In this document: piece by piece, positions 26,056 through 36,433 of the stretch | Layout of the letters: the number at the start of each line of letters is the position of its first letter | Numbering within the stretch: the stretch's first letter is position 1 | Source of the DNA: JAHEZL01 sp046074525 | GTDB taxonomy: Bacteria; Bacteroidota; Bacteroidia; Flavobacteriales_C; GCA-002722245 | NCBI GenBank assembly: GCA_046074525.1 | Contig: JBJTOK010000038.1 | Coordinates: forward strand, 138,548-202,547 | Direction: 5' to 3' | DNA: 64,000 nt | Notes under the pieces: model-generated | Database searches by the model: none | What the model was told of the DNA's origin: nothing | The model's input: only the letters and a program-made list of their open reading frames with translations | Made by a program: the position numbers and the translations under genes

Positions 26056-27245
26056 TATTTTGCAACGGCATTGGTAGTATCAGCCCCCACCAGAATTTCC
26101 GTCAAACCTGGCGAAGCGTATGTTTTAAGCTGGCCCTTATCATCTTTATAGACAAGATATGCCTCAAATGACTCGAAAGGATTTGTTTCAATAAAGTCGA
26201 TAGACTCATCAAGGCCCATCACCATAAAGGCAGTAGCATAAGCATCCGCCTTTCGGCATTGCTCACCAAGAATAACAACCGCAACCATTTCGTTATCAAC
26301 GGGCAAACGCTTTCTTGGATCAAAAACACCTCCAATAATCTCATTTCCTATTTTTCTTGATTTTGAATGATTTTCACAAACTGACAGGGCGGTATAATCG
26401 CCACTTAGTTTAAATCCTAATCGGGCAGCCATTTTCTTCTGCGGATTATTCACCTCCACCGTCCATGGTGAGCCATCCGGTCGGTTCCCGGCAGAAATCA
26501 CCTCCCCCCCCACATTCACAAGAAAATTTTTCATCTTGCGCTTAAACAACAAATAAGAATAAATCTCGTCGGCAATATACCCATTGGTAAGAGCGCTGAA
26601 ATCCAATTGAAGATCTTTATCGTCCTTGCAGGCAAAATTATCTTGCATATCCTTATCGGCAGCTTCCTCAAAGGAATTATATAAAACATCTCCTCCAATA
26701 CGCACCTTGCTATAGCCCATATGGCCTTCCATTTCCGATGAAGCCGAGTCAACATAATTCATTATGAGTGAATCACGAATGGCTGCATTAGTAATATTTG
26801 GGTACAGGCTATTAATTTTAGCCGTGCCTTCCGGACCGAAACCCCACTCTTTGGCGACTGTATAAACAGTTGGATCGAAAGCACTATTGGTACAGTCATA
26901 CACATCATCCGACAAGAGGAACATGTCAAGGAAAACGCCATCAATAAACTCACAAGAGTCGCCGCGGTTGAATTTTGATAATTTAGAATTGCTATCGGTA
27001 AGAGAAACAGAAGCATAAACAGACTTGAAAATACTATCGATGCCTTTCTGAATATCAACCTTAGTGGTGTCGTAGTACTTTACCGAGTATTCCAGGTCAA
27101 AATTCTTGCCCTTGGTCTCAAAAAGATTTTGCACTTTTTCAGGCTTTCTTACAATCTTTAAAAAGGAAGGAAAGAAAAAATACCAGCCCACAAACACAGC
27201 GATGAAGATGCCGGCAAATAATATGATGAGAGAGTATTTTTTCAT
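26055..27245 (-). CDS. apbE: FAD:protein FMN transferase (ApbE family)
   Basis: 396 residues. An N-terminal hydrophobic segment (LIILFAGIFIAVFVGWYFFF) anchors it to or exports it across the inner membrane. ApbE motifs follow: the S-KLSKFN segment, FDPTVYTV, LDFSALTNGYIAD (the family's D-x-x-x-x-x-K/N-G-Y motif), VNVGGEVISAG, and ADAYATAFMVMG, whose ADAxxTA element contains the Mg-binding residues. It covalently attaches FMN to threonines of partner proteins such as Nqr/Rnf subunits. No target gene is nearby. There is an insertion of about 50 residues (roughly 165-215) relative to compact members. Confidence 0.9.
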   Translation of the reverse strand: MKKYSLIILFAGIFIAVFVGWYFFFPSFLKIVRKPEKVQNLFETKGKNFDLEYSVKYYDTTKVDIQKGIDSIFKSVYASVSLTDSNSKLSKFNRGDSCEFIDGVFLDMFLLSDDVYDCTNSAFDPTVYTVAKEWGFGPEGTAKINSLYPNITNAAIRDSLIMNYVDSASSEMEGHMGYSKVRIGGDVLYNSFEEAADKDMQDNFACKDDKDLQLDFSALTNGYIADEIYSYLLFKRKMKNFLVNVGGEVISAGNRPDGSPWTVEVNNPQKKMAARLGFKLSGDYTALSVCENHSKSRKIGNEIIGGVFDPRKRLPVDNEMVAVVILGEQCRKADAYATAFMVMGLDESIDFIETNPFESFEAYLVYKDDKGQLKTYASPGLTEILVGADTTNAVAK

Positions 27246-27343
27246 TAAATCGGTCTGCTGAGGGTAAATTTAATGCAAGTTCACCAGATTATTCCTAATT
27301 AAGCAAAGGAACTTATCAAGGCTTGTTGATAACCCGGAACCTG

Positions 27344-27553
27344 CTAATTCAGCAAATGGGGCGCTGCGAAAAAATCATTGATAAGTCTTTCCTGCGGACT
27401 TTCATCGATAAGGGATTGGCTCTCGAACTTTTTAACGGCCAGCATAAGTTCCCTGAGTTTTTGTTTTGACTCAGGGGTGTATGAACGCTTGTCTATGAGC
27501 TCAGCAATCCTGTCTAAAACTTTAAGATATTCAAATGTGGACTTAATTTCCAT
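27344..27553 (-). CDS. Small helical hypothetical protein
   Basis: 69 residues, charged and mostly helical (FEYLKVLDRIAELIDKRSY, KQKLRELMLAVKKFESQ), with no membrane segment or signal. It stands 98 bases upstream of nothing related on the same strand as apbE and 73 bases from the methyltransferase gene, so its operon membership is unclear. The family is not recognised. The composition and helical periodicity favour a real protein. Confidence 0.55.
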   Translation of the reverse strand: MEIKSTFEYLKVLDRIAELIDKRSYTPESKQKLRELMLAVKKFESQSLIDESPQERLINDFFAAPHLLN

Positions 27554-27626
27554 TCAAACCTGTTTATGAAACGAAAATAGTTGAAGAAGCATCAAAAGTC
27601 AAATTTTTGCCTTTGTGTTATAAACA

Positions 27627-28373
27627 TCATCTTGTTAAACAATAGCATAAAATTGCTCCTGCCAACGCTACATTAAGGGATTCAGTGTGCGATCCTTCGG
27701 CACGCGGAATGCTTATTTTTTTTGTGATGAGTCGGGAAATCCCAGGTCGTATGCCCTCAGATTCATTCCCCAGCACCAAGGCTCCTTTGCCACTGAAACG
27801 AAATCCGGAAACAGCTTCTCCATCCATAAAAGCCCCCATAAGGTGAAAGTCGGCAGGAAGTTTTTCAAACAGCTGTTCAATACTGGTATACAGCACGTTG
27901 ACACGGGCAAGAGAGCCCATGGACGATTGAACCACCTTGGAGTTAAAGATATCTACACAATCTTCTGAGCAAAAAATGTTTTTGATGCCAAACCAATCAG
28001 CAGTTCGGATGATGGTCCCCATATTCCCAGGATCACGAACACCGTCCAATACCAATGAAAAAGAATTTTGCCAATCGATCCCCTTCTTTTCTTCAGGAAG
28101 CGCAAACACACCAATAATACCTGGAGCAGCACTCAGCGAAGAGAGCTTCTTCATGTCTTTTTCAGAAACCAAAAGTACTTGTTCAGCAGGGTAGAAAGTA
28201 ATATCGGCATTGTCTTCAATCACCAGCACGTCTATTACTTTAAATCCTGAGCGAATGAACTCCTCTACTCCCTTTCGCCCCTCTACTACAAATTCATTGT
28301 GCAGCTTCCGGTATTTCTTCTGCTGAAGGGAAGCATACCGGGAAAGCTTGTTCTTTGAAATGAGAGATAACAT
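27627..28373 (-). CDS. TrmH/SpoU family RNA 2'-O-methyltransferase
   Basis: 248 residues. An N-terminal RNA substrate-binding domain (KYRKLHNEFVVEGRKGVEEF) precedes a SPOUT knot domain with the three family motifs: LDGVRDPGNMGTIIRTADWFG, ALVLGNESEGI and ISIPRAEGSHTESLNVALAGAILCY. It methylates a ribose in rRNA or tRNA using SAM; the target nucleotide cannot be told from sequence. It is divergent from the Omp85-like gene with only 53 bases between starts. Confidence 0.93.
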   Translation of the reverse strand: MLSLISKNKLSRYASLQQKKYRKLHNEFVVEGRKGVEEFIRSGFKVIDVLVIEDNADITFYPAEQVLLVSEKDMKKLSSLSAAPGIIGVFALPEEKKGIDWQNSFSLVLDGVRDPGNMGTIIRTADWFGIKNIFCSEDCVDIFNSKVVQSSMGSLARVNVLYTSIEQLFEKLPADFHLMGAFMDGEAVSGFRFSGKGALVLGNESEGIRPGISRLITKKISIPRAEGSHTESLNVALAGAILCYCLTR

Positions 28374-28426
28374 AAGGTTTATTAAGTTCGGCTAAAATTA
28401 GCTTATTTTGAGGAAGAATTATTTCA

Positions 28427-30742
28427 TTGGTTAAAAGAAAAACATATCTCTTTACATCGACATTAGCGATTATGCTTTTGTTGTTTGCATGCAAATCAAC
28501 ACACTATGTTCCTGATGATAAATATCTCCTCAGCAAAAATGAAGTGAAAATTAAGGGCGATCATTCCTTTGATGATGAGGAATTGAAAATGTACATCAAG
28601 CAAAAGCCGAACAATACTATTCTATTTGGTTCCTGGAAATTCTACCTCACTGCCTACAATTTTCTCAACAGGGAAAAAGATGCAAAGGAAGAATACCTGA
28701 AAGAAAAGCACGGATTGTTCACTCGTGTAAGATTGAAATCCAAGGAAGCTATTGGTGAAGAGCCTGTTATTCTGGACACCACAAAGATCATATACTCTAC
28801 CAAGCAAATGCGAACTTATCTGCAGAATAAAGGATATTACCACTCCAATATCAATTATGAGATCCATTATTCAAAAAGGAAAAAGGCAAAGGTCCTCTAT
28901 CACATTACGCTCAATGATCCATTCATTATCAATGATATAAAAGCAAAATCTGCAGATCCCTTTATCCTCTCTTCCTATTACCAGTTTGCAGAAAGCGCCC
29001 CACTACAAAAAGGGAATTTGTTTGATGCAGGCACATTGAATACTGAAAGATTAAGGCTCACCGAACTATACCAGAACGAAGGACTTTTTGATTTTAATGA
29101 GTACTTCATCCATTTTCAGGTGGATACTACAATAGGTAATAACAAAGTTAACATCACCCTTCTTATTGACAATCCGGTGATTCGGAACAACGACGATTCT
29201 GCGGTGGTGGCCAATCACAAAAGATATACAATAAGGGATATTTATGTGCAAACCGACTTCAACCCTGCCAATCCTAATTTACCTCAAACCGACTCTATTC
29301 TTGTGGAGGACATGTACACTTTTATATACAGAGATACTTTACATTACAAACCTACTCCTCTTATTAAGGCCATTTATTTCAAAAGGGGCGACTTTTATAA
29401 AATCAAAAATCACAACCGTACTTATTCCCAATTGACCGAACTGGGAATATTCAACTTTATAAAAATCGACTACAAGAGAATAAACAATGACACCAATCCG
29501 CAGATGGATGTCACCATAAAGCTGAGCGCCAAGAAAAAACACTCTATTAGCTTTGAAGGACAGGCTACCTTCAGGGAAGGTTTTGGTGGTGGCGGTATTA
29601 TAGTATTTAAGACCAAAAATCCTTTTAAGGGACTGGAACAAATAGAAATCAATCTTCGTGGTTTTGCCGAATCGGTGAAGAATACAGCTACCAACGACAG
29701 GATCATTGGTACCGATATCGGTCCGCAAATTTCAATGAGAATCCCTAGTCTGCTTTTCTTTCCTAAACTTTCAAAGAGCCTTTGGTCGGAAGCTTATCCC
29801 AAGACCATTTTATCTACTTACTTCAACTACCAAAACCGTCAGGAATACCGTCGCTGGATTTATTCTTTCAGCAATACTTACCAGATGAATGAAGCTGCAT
29901 GGAAAACACATAAATTATCTATTCCCGAAATTACCCTTTCCTATATCGACAAAAACTCTGCTATCCTTGATAGCTTAAGCACTTTGAGTCCCCGACTCGC
30001 TTTCTCCTTCCAGAATTATCTTAACACCGGGGTGAAGTACTCATATATATTCAATGGTCAGCTGAAAAGACAAAAGCACCCATCCATTCTCATGACCAAT
30101 ATTAATGTTACCGGCTTGCTGGGATCGCTTCTGAATTATACAGGAATTTTTGAAACCGATGAATCTGGTGCGCAGTTAGTGGGCGGGATACGTTACTCTA
30201 AATTTGTAAAAGTCGATGGTGACTATCGCAAATACATCAGCATGCGCAACAAAGAGGAACAACTGGTATTGCGCTCTTTTGTTGGTTTCGCGGTGCCTTT
30301 TGGGAAAGGTGATATTGCTGTGCCTTTCGATAAATTATTTTATAGCGGTGGAGCTAACGGCATAAGGGGCTGGAAAGTGAGAACGCTTGGTCCGGGCTCC
30401 TCTCGGGATTCAAACAATACGGCTATCGATAAACTCGGTGAAATCAAGCTGGAGCTCAATGCCGAATACCGTTTCAGAATCAATGATATGATAAAGATGG
30501 CTGTGTTTACTGATGCCGGTAACGTATGGCGACTGGCCGACACCGATGAAAAAGCCGTGTTTCGCACGAACCGGTTTTACAAGGAAATAGCAGTAGCAGC
30601 AGGTGTTGGTGTACGTTTCGACTTAAGCTTCCTTGTTGCCAGACTGGACGTAGGCTGGCCGATACACCAACCTTACCAGAACACGTGGCAATTCCCTATA
30701 AATGAAGCTGAATTTAACATTGGTATAGGATATCCTTTCTAA
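28427..30742 (+). CDS. BamA/TamA-like outer-membrane lipoprotein
   Basis: 771 residues. The likely start is a TTG at 28427: an in-frame TGA lies six codons upstream and the first ATG would remove the basic n-region MVKRK. The N-terminus is a lipoprotein signal with lipobox LLFAC (Cys22). POTRA-like segments fill about 30-380 (for example TTKIIYSTKQMRTYLQNKGYY), and the C-terminal half is an Omp85 barrel with GGANGIRGWKVRTLGPGS, the equivalent of the conserved (V/I)RG(F/W) motif, ending in IGYPF with a terminal Phe. It is probably involved in insertion or export of outer-membrane components. It is not the main BamA, which lacks a lipobox. Confidence 0.88.
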   Translation: MVKRKTYLFTSTLAIMLLLFACKSTHYVPDDKYLLSKNEVKIKGDHSFDDEELKMYIKQKPNNTILFGSWKFYLTAYNFLNREKDAKEEYLKEKHGLFTRVRLKSKEAIGEEPVILDTTKIIYSTKQMRTYLQNKGYYHSNINYEIHYSKRKKAKVLYHITLNDPFIINDIKAKSADPFILSSYYQFAESAPLQKGNLFDAGTLNTERLRLTELYQNEGLFDFNEYFIHFQVDTTIGNNKVNITLLIDNPVIRNNDDSAVVANHKRYTIRDIYVQTDFNPANPNLPQTDSILVEDMYTFIYRDTLHYKPTPLIKAIYFKRGDFYKIKNHNRTYSQLTELGIFNFIKIDYKRINNDTNPQMDVTIKLSAKKKHSISFEGQATFREGFGGGGIIVFKTKNPFKGLEQIEINLRGFAESVKNTATNDRIIGTDIGPQISMRIPSLLFFPKLSKSLWSEAYPKTILSTYFNYQNRQEYRRWIYSFSNTYQMNEAAWKTHKLSIPEITLSYIDKNSAILDSLSTLSPRLAFSFQNYLNTGVKYSYIFNGQLKRQKHPSILMTNINVTGLLGSLLNYTGIFETDESGAQLVGGIRYSKFVKVDGDYRKYISMRNKEEQLVLRSFVGFAVPFGKGDIAVPFDKLFYSGGANGIRGWKVRTLGPGSSRDSNNTAIDKLGEIKLELNAEYRFRINDMIKMAVFTDAGNVWRLADTDEKAVFRTNRFYKEIAVAAGVGVRFDLSFLVARLDVGWPIHQPYQNTWQFPINEAEFNIGIGYPF

Positions 30743-30802
30743 GCCTCGTCTTTTTAAAGTCTTTTTATTACATTTGGGCCGCTTATAAAATTATTGTAAA
30801 GA

Positions 30803-31648
30803 ATGGGATGGTTTAAAAGGAATAAAGAGGGAATTAAAACACCAACTCAGGCCAAGAAAGAAACCCCTGAAGGCTTATGGTACCAATGTCCGAAATGCGG
30901 AAAGGTTGTAGCTTCAGAAGATCATAAAGAGACCTTATGGGTTTGCGAAGGCTGTAATCACCACGAAAGAATCAATGCCAAAGAATACTTTCACGTATTG
31001 TTTGATGGCGATAAATACACTGAAATTGCTGCTAATATCCTGTCGGGGGATCCACTGAAATTCGTGGATACTAAGAAATACACCGACAGACTTCAGGATT
31101 CCATCAAAAAAACAGGTTTGAACGATGCTGCTTCTGCTGCCTATGGTAAGATTGAAGGTATCGATGCTGTAGTTGTAGCAATGAACTTTAACTTCATTGG
31201 TGGTTCAATGGGATCGGTAGTAGGAGAAAAAATCTCAAGAGCTATTGACCATTGTCTGAAGCACAAGAAACCATTGATCATCATCTCCAAATCAGGAGGA
31301 GCAAGAATGATGGAAGCGGCTTTCTCTTTGATGCAAATGGCAAAAACCTCTGCAAAGCTTACCCTCCTCGCAAAAGAAAAAATTCCATATATCTCTTTAA
31401 TGACCGACCCTACCACCGGTGGGGTTACTGCCTCTTTCGCTATGCTGGGTGATGTAAATATTGCTGAGCCGGGCGCATTGATCGGTTTTGCCGGTCCGCG
31501 TGTAGTAAAAGAAACCATTAAAAAGGATTTGCCTAAAGGATTCCAAACTGCGGAGTTTGTTTTGGATCAGGGCTTCCTGGATTTCATTGTAGAACGAAAA
31601 AAATTAAAAGCAAAAATTGCGCAAACCATAAGGTTATTTCTTAATTAA
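30803..31648 (+). CDS. accD: Acetyl-CoA carboxylase carboxyltransferase subunit beta
   Basis: 281 residues. It forms, with AccA, the carboxyltransferase that makes malonyl-CoA for fatty acid synthesis. The N-terminal four-cysteine zinc ribbon is complete (Cys29, Cys32, Cys48, Cys51 in QCPKCGKV...VCEGCN). The crotonase-like core shows NFNFIGGSMGSVVGEKI, SGGARMMEAAFSLMQMAKT, PTTGGVTASFAMLGD and GFAGPRVV. A TACATTTG (30769-30776) fits the -7 promoter element just upstream. Only 16 bases separate it from the aldolase gene, suggesting co-transcription. Confidence 0.97.
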   Translation: MGWFKRNKEGIKTPTQAKKETPEGLWYQCPKCGKVVASEDHKETLWVCEGCNHHERINAKEYFHVLFDGDKYTEIAANILSGDPLKFVDTKKYTDRLQDSIKKTGLNDAASAAYGKIEGIDAVVVAMNFNFIGGSMGSVVGEKISRAIDHCLKHKKPLIIISKSGGARMMEAAFSLMQMAKTSAKLTLLAKEKIPYISLMTDPTTGGVTASFAMLGDVNIAEPGALIGFAGPRVVKETIKKDLPKGFQTAEFVLDQGFLDFIVERKKLKAKIAQTIRLFLN

Positions 31649-31664
31649 TTAATCCCCTAGAAAA

Positions 31665-32741
<1,077 letters not shown>

Positions 32742-32759
32742 CAATAGTTGAAATACAAC

Positions 32760-32790
32760 AAAAAGACTGCCTTTCGGGGCAGTCTTTTTT
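32760..32790 (+). terminator. Bidirectional terminator after fbaA
   Basis: AAAAGACTGCC (32761-32771), loop TTTCGG, GGCAGTCTTTT (32778-32788) followed by TTG, and preceded by an A-run so that it works on both strands. It separates the plus-strand aldolase gene from the minus-strand 105-residue gene. Confidence 0.9.
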
Positions 32791-32792
32791 GT

Positions 32793-33110
32793 TTACGGCA
32801 ACTTGCTTACAGTATCCGTTTTCATGGTATCCAACATAAACTCTTCTGGCTCGGGCATCCCGCGACCAAAATCCTTGTAATCAAATTTCACTTTACTTAC
32901 TTTTTTCTTTTCCTGCTTCATTTCTTGTTTCTTCACTTCCTCCTTCCTTTCCGGAGTTTTTTTCTCTTCTTCCTTTTTTACAACAGTGCTTTTAACAGGT
33001 GCTTTCTTTTCACCTTCTCCGCCACCTCCACCCCTGTTAGGAAAAAGGAAGGCTGCACTCATAAGAATGATAGTAAAGGAGAGTCCGGTAATAATCATTA
33101 ATCTATTCAT
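32793..33110 (-). CDS. Small membrane-anchored Lys/Glu-rich protein
   Basis: 105 residues. A single hydrophobic segment (IITGLSFTIILMSAAFLF) is followed by a run of five glycines and a long low-complexity K/E stretch (about residues 37-75), then a conserved-looking tail with KFDYKDFGRGMPEPEEF. It is likely anchored in the inner membrane with a flexible periplasmic linker. Its ATG overlaps the end of the DUF2306 gene, so the two are in one operon. The function is unknown. Confidence 0.65.
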   Translation of the reverse strand: MNRLMIITGLSFTIILMSAAFLFPNRGGGGGEGEKKAPVKSTVVKKEEEKKTPERKEEVKKQEMKQEKKKVSKVKFDYKDFGRGMPEPEEFMLDTMKTDTVSKLP

Positions 33111-33784
33111 ACGCTTTTGATTTTAGTGATGGATTTATTGGTTTTGAACAAAGTTTTTAAATCGTTCTTTTTGATGAGCATAATTTCTACCAGTAACAGA
33201 TTCACCAGCAGACTCAGCCAGACAGAGAGAATATAATTGTAATGGTATTCCACTTCCAGAGAATAAAAAACAAGATGAAGTATCCTAAAAGTAATAGCGC
33301 TGGAAACTACGGCATAACTCCTGCTCATCCATTCGATATGTCCCTGCAGATTATTTTTCTTCATGGCTATCCAACCCAGGTAAGTGGAGAATGAAAGACA
33401 AAGTCCGGTAACAAAAAAACCCAGTATACTCCACAATCCTTCTTTTGCGAAAAAGGACAAATATATCCCGCTTGGCGCAACAAGGTAAAGAGCGAGATAA
33501 ACATAAATCTTACCAATGACTACATGCATCCTGGGAGAAAACTTCAACATTCTGCGAGAGAAATTCACCATTGGAATCACTAGCAATAAGATACCTGAAG
33601 AAATATGTAGATAGAACATCGGAAGCCACAACACATTTTTGATCGCTTCGGTCTTTTCCGATAGAAAACCCCGACTTGTGTCAAAATGGAAGAATTCCAT
33701 GGTATTCATTACCAGCAAAGTGGAAAAAAACACAATGGGAATCCATAGTAGTAGCTTGCCGGTATATCTCAGTACAGTCATCAT
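33107..33784 (-). CDS. DUF2306 family membrane protein
   Basis: 225 residues with six to seven membrane helices. The family features are visible: a histidine in YLHISSGILLLVIP, then HVVIGKIYVYLALYLVAPSGIYLSFFA, and GHIEWMSRSYAVVSSAITFRILHL. The conserved His residues in the membrane suggest metal or heme binding, but no function is established. It overlaps the downstream Lys/Glu-rich gene by four bases (ATGA type). Confidence 0.82.
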   Translation of the reverse strand: MMTVLRYTGKLLLWIPIVFFSTLLVMNTMEFFHFDTSRGFLSEKTEAIKNVLWLPMFYLHISSGILLLVIPMVNFSRRMLKFSPRMHVVIGKIYVYLALYLVAPSGIYLSFFAKEGLWSILGFFVTGLCLSFSTYLGWIAMKKNNLQGHIEWMSRSYAVVSSAITFRILHLVFYSLEVEYHYNYILSVWLSLLVNLLLVEIMLIKKNDLKTLFKTNKSITKIKSV

Positions 33785-33889
33785 TTGATAAATGTACTTC
33801 GCGGGGGAAATGAATTAAATAAGGAATGAGTAAACGGGAACTATGATTTAGCAAGCGCTGCTTTTGGGTGAGTATACGTTTGGACAATA

Positions 33890-33918
33890 AAAAACCCCCG
33901 GGGTGTCCGGGGGTTTTT
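33890..33918 (-). terminator. Terminator of the cold-shock gene
   Basis: AAAAACCCCCGG (33890-33901), 5-base loop, CCGGGGGTTTTT (33907-33918). A perfect GC-rich 12-bp stem with T-runs in both directions, 20 bases after the csp stop on the minus strand. Confidence 0.92.
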
Positions 33919-33938
33919 AAAATTAGAGAGCCTTTCGG

Positions 33939-34130
33939 TTATGCTAACTTAACGTTTACAGCATTTGGACCTTTTTTGCCATCCTGAACTTCGAAAGTCA
34001 CGTTATCATTATCACGGATTTTGTCTTTCAATCCTGATACGTGAACAAAAACTTCTTGTCCAGTTCCTGCTACTTTGATAAATCCAAAACCTTTAGTTTC
34101 GTTAAAAAATTTTACTACTCCGTTTTCCAT
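33939..34130 (-). CDS. Cold-shock protein, CspA family
   Basis: 63 residues, one cold-shock domain. RNP1 is KGFGFI (residues 13-18) and RNP2 is VFVHVS (residues 28-33). It is an RNA/DNA chaperone that melts secondary structure. The leader of about 65 bases before the ATG is A/T-rich with TAATTATTAATTG runs. It is monocistronic, closed by a strong terminator. Several paralogues are usual in a genome, so the specific symbol is left blank. Confidence 0.95.
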   Translation of the reverse strand: MENGVVKFFNETKGFGFIKVAGTGQEVFVHVSGLKDKIRDNDNVTFEVQDGKKGPNAVNVKLA

Positions 34131-34297
34131 TGTTGATAATTATTAATTGTTATTATGGAGCTAAATTAGTCATTTTCAGGCAAAAATGAAATATTTCTAA
34201 TTTTTAATTTTCCTGATTGTTAATTACTCGACTACTTTTTGCCTCCCGTCTATGCCTTTTGCCTATAATTATTATCTTAGCAAGCTCAATAAAAACA

Positions 34298-35257
34298 ATG
34301 GCTTCGTACTTAATTACCGGTTGTGCCGGCTTTATAGGTTCCCATCTCGCAGAAAAGCTTCTTGAACAAGGAAACATTGTGCTTGGAATTGACAACTTTG
34401 ATACTTTTTACTCCAGAAGTATAAAAGAAACAAATCTGTCGGGAGCAATGAAAAATCCCAACTTCACTTTTATTGAACTCGACCTCAAAAATGCGGAGGC
34501 ACTGAGTGAAATTTCGCAGCAAATTGATGTGGTTATTCATCTTGCTGCAAAGGCCGGTGTTTTGCCTTCACTTAAGGACCCTGTAGCCTATCTCAATGAT
34601 AATGTAATAGCCACTCAAAATCTGCTGAATTACTGCAAGGAAAAAGGAGTCAATAAATTTGTCTTTGCTTCCTCCTCATCAATATATGGAAATAACAAAA
34701 GCATTCCTTTTAATGAAACGGATATCGTGGATTTCCCCATTTCTACCTATGCCGCTTCCAAAAAGGCATGTGAGCTACTGAATTATACTGCTCATCACCT
34801 CTATAAAATTGATGTCATCAACCTTAGGTTTTTTACCGTTTTCGGTCCAAGACAACGTCCCGACCTAGCCATTCATAAGTTCATTAAACTGATTGACGAG
34901 GATAAGGAAATCGCTATGTACGGCAATGGTTCTACCGGTCGCGATTATACTTTTGTTTACGATACCGTTCAGGGGATCATAGGGGCCAGTGAGTATATCC
35001 AGAAAAACTCTTCTGTTTTTGAGACTGTAAACCTCGGAAATAACCAACCTGTAAAGCTATCGCTCCTTATTCAAACCATTGAAAAAGTGATGGGTAAAAA
35101 GGCAAAAATCAAACAGATGCCTATGCAGCCGGGAGACGTGGATATTACCTTCGCTAATATTGAAAAAGCTAAAAAATTGTTTGGCTATGCGCCTGCCACT
35201 TCCCTGGAAGATGGACTCACCAGCTTTGTAAAATGGTACAATGAGCAAAAAGCCTAA
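34298..35257 (+). CDS. NAD-dependent sugar-nucleotide epimerase (UDP-glucuronate 4-epimerase-like)
   Basis: 319 residues from the ATG at 34298 (MASYLITGC); an upstream in-frame ATG at 34217 would add 27 hydrophobic residues not seen in the family. It is an extended SDR: NAD-binding GCAGFIGSHLAEKL at the N-terminus, FASSSSIYG with the catalytic Ser, and YAASKKACE with the Tyr-xxx-Lys pair. FTVFGPRQRPDLAIHKF and YGNGSTGRDYTFVYD match the UDP-glucuronate/UDP-glucose epimerase branch. It overlaps the glycosyltransferase gene by 17 bases, so they probably make and use a nucleotide sugar for surface glycans. Confidence 0.92.
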   Translation: MASYLITGCAGFIGSHLAEKLLEQGNIVLGIDNFDTFYSRSIKETNLSGAMKNPNFTFIELDLKNAEALSEISQQIDVVIHLAAKAGVLPSLKDPVAYLNDNVIATQNLLNYCKEKGVNKFVFASSSSIYGNNKSIPFNETDIVDFPISTYAASKKACELLNYTAHHLYKIDVINLRFFTVFGPRQRPDLAIHKFIKLIDEDKEIAMYGNGSTGRDYTFVYDTVQGIIGASEYIQKNSSVFETVNLGNNQPVKLSLLIQTIEKVMGKKAKIKQMPMQPGDVDITFANIEKAKKLFGYAPATSLEDGLTSFVKWYNEQKA

Positions 35258-36431
35258 GATACTTTACCTTTCTTACGACGGATTGACTGACCCTCTGGGA
35301 CAATCGCAAATACTGGCTTATCTCTCGAGAATCAACAGGGAACACAATATCAGTATTACCATTATCAGTTTTGATAAACCCGACATCTTTGAAAAGAATG
35401 AGAAAAGGGTGCGTGAAATCCTCAGCACTACTACCATTCAGTGGCATCCGCTAACCTATCATAAATCTCCGCCTGTATTGTCCACAGTGGGCGATTTGAG
35501 ACGAGGGTGGAAAAAGATAAAGGATCTATACAAAAAAGAACATTTTGATATCGTTCATTGCCGGGGATACATATCAGCTTTACTCGGACAAAAGGCAAAA
35601 AAGAAATTCGGATCAAAATTCATTTTTGATATGCGTGGCTGGTGGCCTGATGAGAAGCTGGAAAGCGGACTCTGGGGCAATCCTGTTTTCAGGCCCGTTT
35701 ATAAATACTTCAAAGAAAAGGAAATGCAGTTTTTTACCGAATCCGACATAACGGTTTCCCTTACCTACGCAGGAAAAAAAGAGATTACAGAGATCTTCCG
35801 TCAGTCCGAAAGTAAAGTAGGTGTTATTCCTACCTGTGTGGACTTTGATGTGTTTAAGCCTTTCAGCGAGAATATCCGAAGGGAAGCACGCAACAAGCTA
35901 GGCATTCCCGAAAATGCCTTCGTTGTTATTTATAGCGGGTCTATTGGTGCCAATTACCCGCCAAAAGATATCCTGAAGATTTACCAATCAGTAAAATGTA
36001 ACCAGGAAAAGCATCTTCTTATTCTTTCAAGAGAACCGGAATCGCTGATTAAAGACGCCGCAGAGGAATTGGGTATTAAAGAAAAAATACATTTCGCTTC
36101 TGCCAACTATAGTGATGTGCACAAATTTTTACAGGCTTCCGATTTAGGCATTATCCTTTATAAAATGGCTTTTTCCACTATAGGTCGTAGTCCGACCAAA
36201 CTAGGAGAATATTGGGCCTGTGGCATTCCTGCCATTGCACTAAAAGACATTGGTGACCTCAATTTCATCCACGAAAAGTTTAATGGTGAGGGATTGGTTC
36301 TTACCGACAGTAACTTTAAGGAAACTTTGGCACCGCAAGTCAATAAGAACTTGCTGAGAAAAAATGCACAAACATATTTTGATATTAACTCAGGAGTGGT
36401 GTTTTACAAAAATCTTTATCTCTCCCTTTAA
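35241..36431 (+). CDS. Glycosyltransferase family 4-like protein
   Basis: 396 residues with a GT-B fold. The N-terminal half contains LSYDGLTDPLGQSQILAYL and FDIVHCRGYISALLG. The C-terminal half has the donor-binding region VVIYSGSIGANYPP and the acidic segment SPTKLGEYWACGIPAIAL, which stands for the usual E-x7-E motif. No signal peptide or membrane helix is present. It is translationally linked to the epimerase gene. The product is likely a surface polysaccharide or glycolipid; the linkage cannot be predicted. Confidence 0.9.
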   Translation: MSKKPKILYLSYDGLTDPLGQSQILAYLSRINREHNISITIISFDKPDIFEKNEKRVREILSTTTIQWHPLTYHKSPPVLSTVGDLRRGWKKIKDLYKKEHFDIVHCRGYISALLGQKAKKKFGSKFIFDMRGWWPDEKLESGLWGNPVFRPVYKYFKEKEMQFFTESDITVSLTYAGKKEITEIFRQSESKVGVIPTCVDFDVFKPFSENIRREARNKLGIPENAFVVIYSGSIGANYPPKDILKIYQSVKCNQEKHLLILSREPESLIKDAAEELGIKEKIHFASANYSDVHKFLQASDLGIILYKMAFSTIGRSPTKLGEYWACGIPAIALKDIGDLNFIHEKFNGEGLVLTDSNFKETLAPQVNKNLLRKNAQTYFDINSGVVFYKNLYLSL

Positions 36432-36433
36432 AA

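Noticed and set aside
32890..33000. CRISPR or tandem repeat in a stretch rich in TTTC/CTTC
   Set aside because: The bias comes from Lys/Glu codons of the minus-strand 105-residue protein; there are no regular repeats or spacers.
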